Shown here: positions 3,827-5,818 of the stretch, one piece after another
Position numbering within the stretch: position 1 is the stretch's first letter
How the letters are laid out: each line of letters begins with the position of its first letter
Assembly: GCA_003561595.1 (NCBI GenBank)
Contig: PWWF01000136.1
Span: 1-5,818, forward strand
Reading direction: 5' to 3'
DNA: 5,818 nt
Source of the DNA: Paracoccaceae bacterium
GTDB lineage: Bacteria > Pseudomonadota > Alphaproteobacteria > Rhodobacterales > Rhodobacteraceae
Notes under the pieces: model-generated
What the model saw: the letters and a program-made list of their open reading frames with translations, nothing else
Databases searched by the model: none
What the model was told of the DNA's origin: nothing
Translations under genes and position numbers: made by a program

Positions 3827-5818
3827 TCATTCCGCAGGGGTGAGCTGTCCCTGAAATTCGCGTCGTCGCCCCAGCTTGCGCGCCCCCACAAGGAGCTGGA
3901 TCAGCAGGATGCAGACGATCATCACGATCATCAGAACAGTCGAATAGGTAATGGCGAGCGCGTATTCCCCGGCCTCGACCCGGCCCATGATATAGGCGGT
4001 TGCCATGTTGTGCCGCGCCGAGACAAGGAAGATCACTGCAGAGACTGCCGTCATCGCGGTGACGAAGCTGTAGACAAGCGCCGTGAACACGGCAGGCTTC
4101 ACCAGCGGGATCACCACCCGCCGCAGGGTCGTGGCCCCGCCTGCGCCCATGGTCTGGCTGGCCTCTTCCATGCTGCGGTCGATCTGGGCGAAGGCGGCCA
4201 GACCCGCGCGCATCCCCACCGGCATGTTGCGGAAGACGAAACAGATCACAAGGATCGCCGCCGTGCCGGTAATGTCCACCGGCGGCACATTGAAGGCCGC
4301 GACATAGCTGACCCCGACCACGGTGCCGGGGATGGCGAAACTCAGCATCGTGCCGAACTCGAACGCGTTGCGCCCCTTGAAGTCCTGCCGCGACACGAGC
4401 CACGCGGTCAGAATGCCGATCAATGTTGTCAGGGGCGCCGCGATGGCCGACACCAGCAATGTGGTCTGCATCGAGTTCCAGGCCGAGCCGTAGAATTCGA
4501 GGCCCGTCAGCCCCATCTCGAATGCAAACGCCGTGCGCAGATGGGCGAAGGTGGGGGTCAGGTCCCAGCGCCCGATATCCTGCACGAAACCGCCCAGCAA
4601 TACGATCAGATAGACACCCAGGGTGAAGGTCACGAAGGGGATCACCACGGCCCAGGCCACACCTTTCAGCCCGAATGGCAAGGTCGAGGCCAGCCCGGCA
4701 TCGGACTTGCCGGTGACGGTGACGTAGCTCTTGCGACCCAGCCAGCGGTTCTGCAGCCAGAAGGCGGCCAGCGTCAGCGTCAGCAGGATCATTGCCAGCG
4801 TCGCGGCATTGCCCAGATCATAGCGCGCGCCGACGACGGCGAAGAAGATGCGCGTCGAGAGCACTTCATACCCGCCCCCCAACACGATGGGGTTGCCGAA
4901 ATCCGCAAGGCTCTCGATGAAGGCCAGCAGGAAGGCCGCCGCGATACCAGGGCGCAAGAGCGGCCATGTGATCTTGAAGAAGGTCTTGACCGGGCCTGCG
5001 CCCAGGGTCTGGCTGGCCTCTTCCAGCGTCGGGTTGATCGCCTCGACCGTGCCCAGCATCACAAGGAAGGTGATCGGCGTGAAGGCCAGCACCTGCGCCA
5101 TCAGAATGCCGGTCAGACCATAGACCCAGCGCGTCGGGCGCACATCGAAAACCTCGGCCCCGAACTGCGTGACAAGGCCGGTGCGCCCGAACAGCACGAT
5201 GATCGCGACGCCGACAACGAAGGGCGGCGTGATGATCGGCAGGATCGACAGCGCCCGCAGCGTCTGCTTGAAGCGGAACGAGGTGCGCGCCACGATCAGC
5301 GCGAGCGCCAGTCCCAGCGCCGTGCTGATCGTTGCGGCCAGCAGGCCCAGCATCAGCGAGTTGATGACCACGCCGCAGCGCCGCCCCCCGGTGAAGCAGT
5401 CAAGCCGCCAGATATCGGGCGCGAACAGGCGGTTCAGGAACGGGCCGAGCGCGATCTCGCCATCGGGGCCCACAAAGGCGGCCAGCGCAAGTTTCAGGAT
5501 CGGAAAGAAGACGAACAGGCTGAGCAACGCCACGATGAACACGACCGCGCCGCCCGCGAACCGGTCACCGCGGCAGAAGCCGCGCAGCGCAAGGCAATGC
5601 GCCGTCAGCCCCAGAAAGGCGATGCCTGCGGTAAACGCCCCCCAGCCGAACCCCGTCTGCCCCGAGCCTGCGGCCGGAAAGAGAGTGCCGATCCAGCCGA
5701 CCTGCGGCCCGCGCAGTCCCACAGCGAAACCCTGCGCCACCAGCAGGCCGAACCCGGCCAGCGCAAGGCCAAGGAACAGGCGCCCCGCAGCATCGCGCAT
5801 CCCCGCCCAGATCAGGAC
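3827..5818 (-). CDS. fused two-domain ABC permease, FbpB/AfuB-type (N-terminus outside window)
   Basis: This is an inner-membrane channel of a binding-protein-dependent importer in which two permease domains are fused. The frame is open to the right edge. The first Met in the window (5800) is preceded in frame by VLIWAG, which is hydrophobic, so the true start is probably upstream; 663 residues are visible. Counting from that Met, an N-terminal hydrophobic region (about 5-110) is followed by permease domain 1 (about 145-350). Domain 1 has an EAA loop starting at EEASQTLGAG (260) and ending WPLLRPG (285). Domain 2 (about 440-635) has a second loop starting at EEASQTMGAG (545) and ending IPLVKP (569). 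EAA loops dock onto the ATPase. The gene leads the ATPase by 6 nt. A periplasmic binding-protein gene is expected just upstream, outside the window. The substrate is not determined by the sequence. Confidence 0.92.
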   Translation of the reverse strand, partial: VLIWAGMRDAAGRLFLGLALAGFGLLVAQGFAVGLRGPQVGWIGTLFPAAGSGQTGFGWGAFTAGIAFLGLTAHCLALRGFCRGDRFAGGAVVFIVALLSLFVFFPILKLALAAFVGPDGEIALGPFLNRLFAPDIWRLDCFTGGRRCGVVINSLMLGLLAATISTALGLALALIVARTSFRFKQTLRALSILPIITPPFVVGVAIIVLFGRTGLVTQFGAEVFDVRPTRWVYGLTGILMAQVLAFTPITFLVMLGTVEAINPTLEEASQTLGAGPVKTFFKITWPLLRPGIAAAFLLAFIESLADFGNPIVLGGGYEVLSTRIFFAVVGARYDLGNAATLAMILLTLTLAAFWLQNRWLGRKSYVTVTGKSDAGLASTLPFGLKGVAWAVVIPFVTFTLGVYLIVLLGGFVQDIGRWDLTPTFAHLRTAFAFEMGLTGLEFYGSAWNSMQTTLLVSAIAAPLTTLIGILTAWLVSRQDFKGRNAFEFGTMLSFAIPGTVVGVSYVAAFNVPPVDITGTAAILVICFVFRNMPVGMRAGLAAFAQIDRSMEEASQTMGAGGATTLRRVVIPLVKPAVFTALVYSFVTAMTAVSAVIFLVSARHNMATAYIMGRVEAGEYALAITYSTVLMIVMIVCILLIQLLVGARKLGRRREFQGQLTPAE

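Overview
The window looks like chromosomal or large-plasmid DNA of an alphaproteobacterium, most likely a Rhodobacterales member (Rhodobacter/Paracoccus/Roseobacter type). This rests on the high G+C content, GC-ending codon use and the flavour of the proteins. It is an inference, not a taxonomic identification.

There are three zones. (1) Positions 1 to about 1523 hold most of an IS200/IS605-family insertion sequence of the divergent IS605 type. tnpB (RuvC-like, RNA-guided nuclease family) runs leftward off the window edge. tnpA (HUH single-strand transposase) runs rightward. Only 23 bp separate their start codons. That gap and its flanks carry a strong sigma70-like promoter for tnpB and a perfect 6-bp inverted repeat centred on the tnpA start codon. 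A long GC stem followed by T5 lies directly after tnpA.

(2) Positions about 1475-1996 form a small accessory scar. It contains a broken brnT toxin gene on the minus strand, with a frameshift and a lost C-terminus, whose homology ends exactly where the IS-side sequence begins. Upstream of it is an AT-rich palindrome that could be its operator. Two inverted copies of a 55-nt repeat (43/55 identical) bracket the brnT remnant. Their differences fall mostly in third codon positions of a shared reading frame, so this is the least explained feature of the window. No brnA antitoxin gene is visible.

(3) Positions 1997-5818 are a tight minus-strand operon: a fused two-domain ABC permease (5' end off the window), an ABC ATPase with TOBE domain, and an inositol-monophosphatase-family enzyme, with intergenic gaps of 6 and 3 nt. 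The transporter is of the FbpBC/AfuBC type usually annotated as ferric iron uptake. The co-transcribed phosphatase fits better with import of a phosphorylated sugar or polyol that is dephosphorylated in the cytoplasm, as for AfuABC hexose-phosphate importers. The substrate-binding protein gene would be expected upstream, beyond position 5818.
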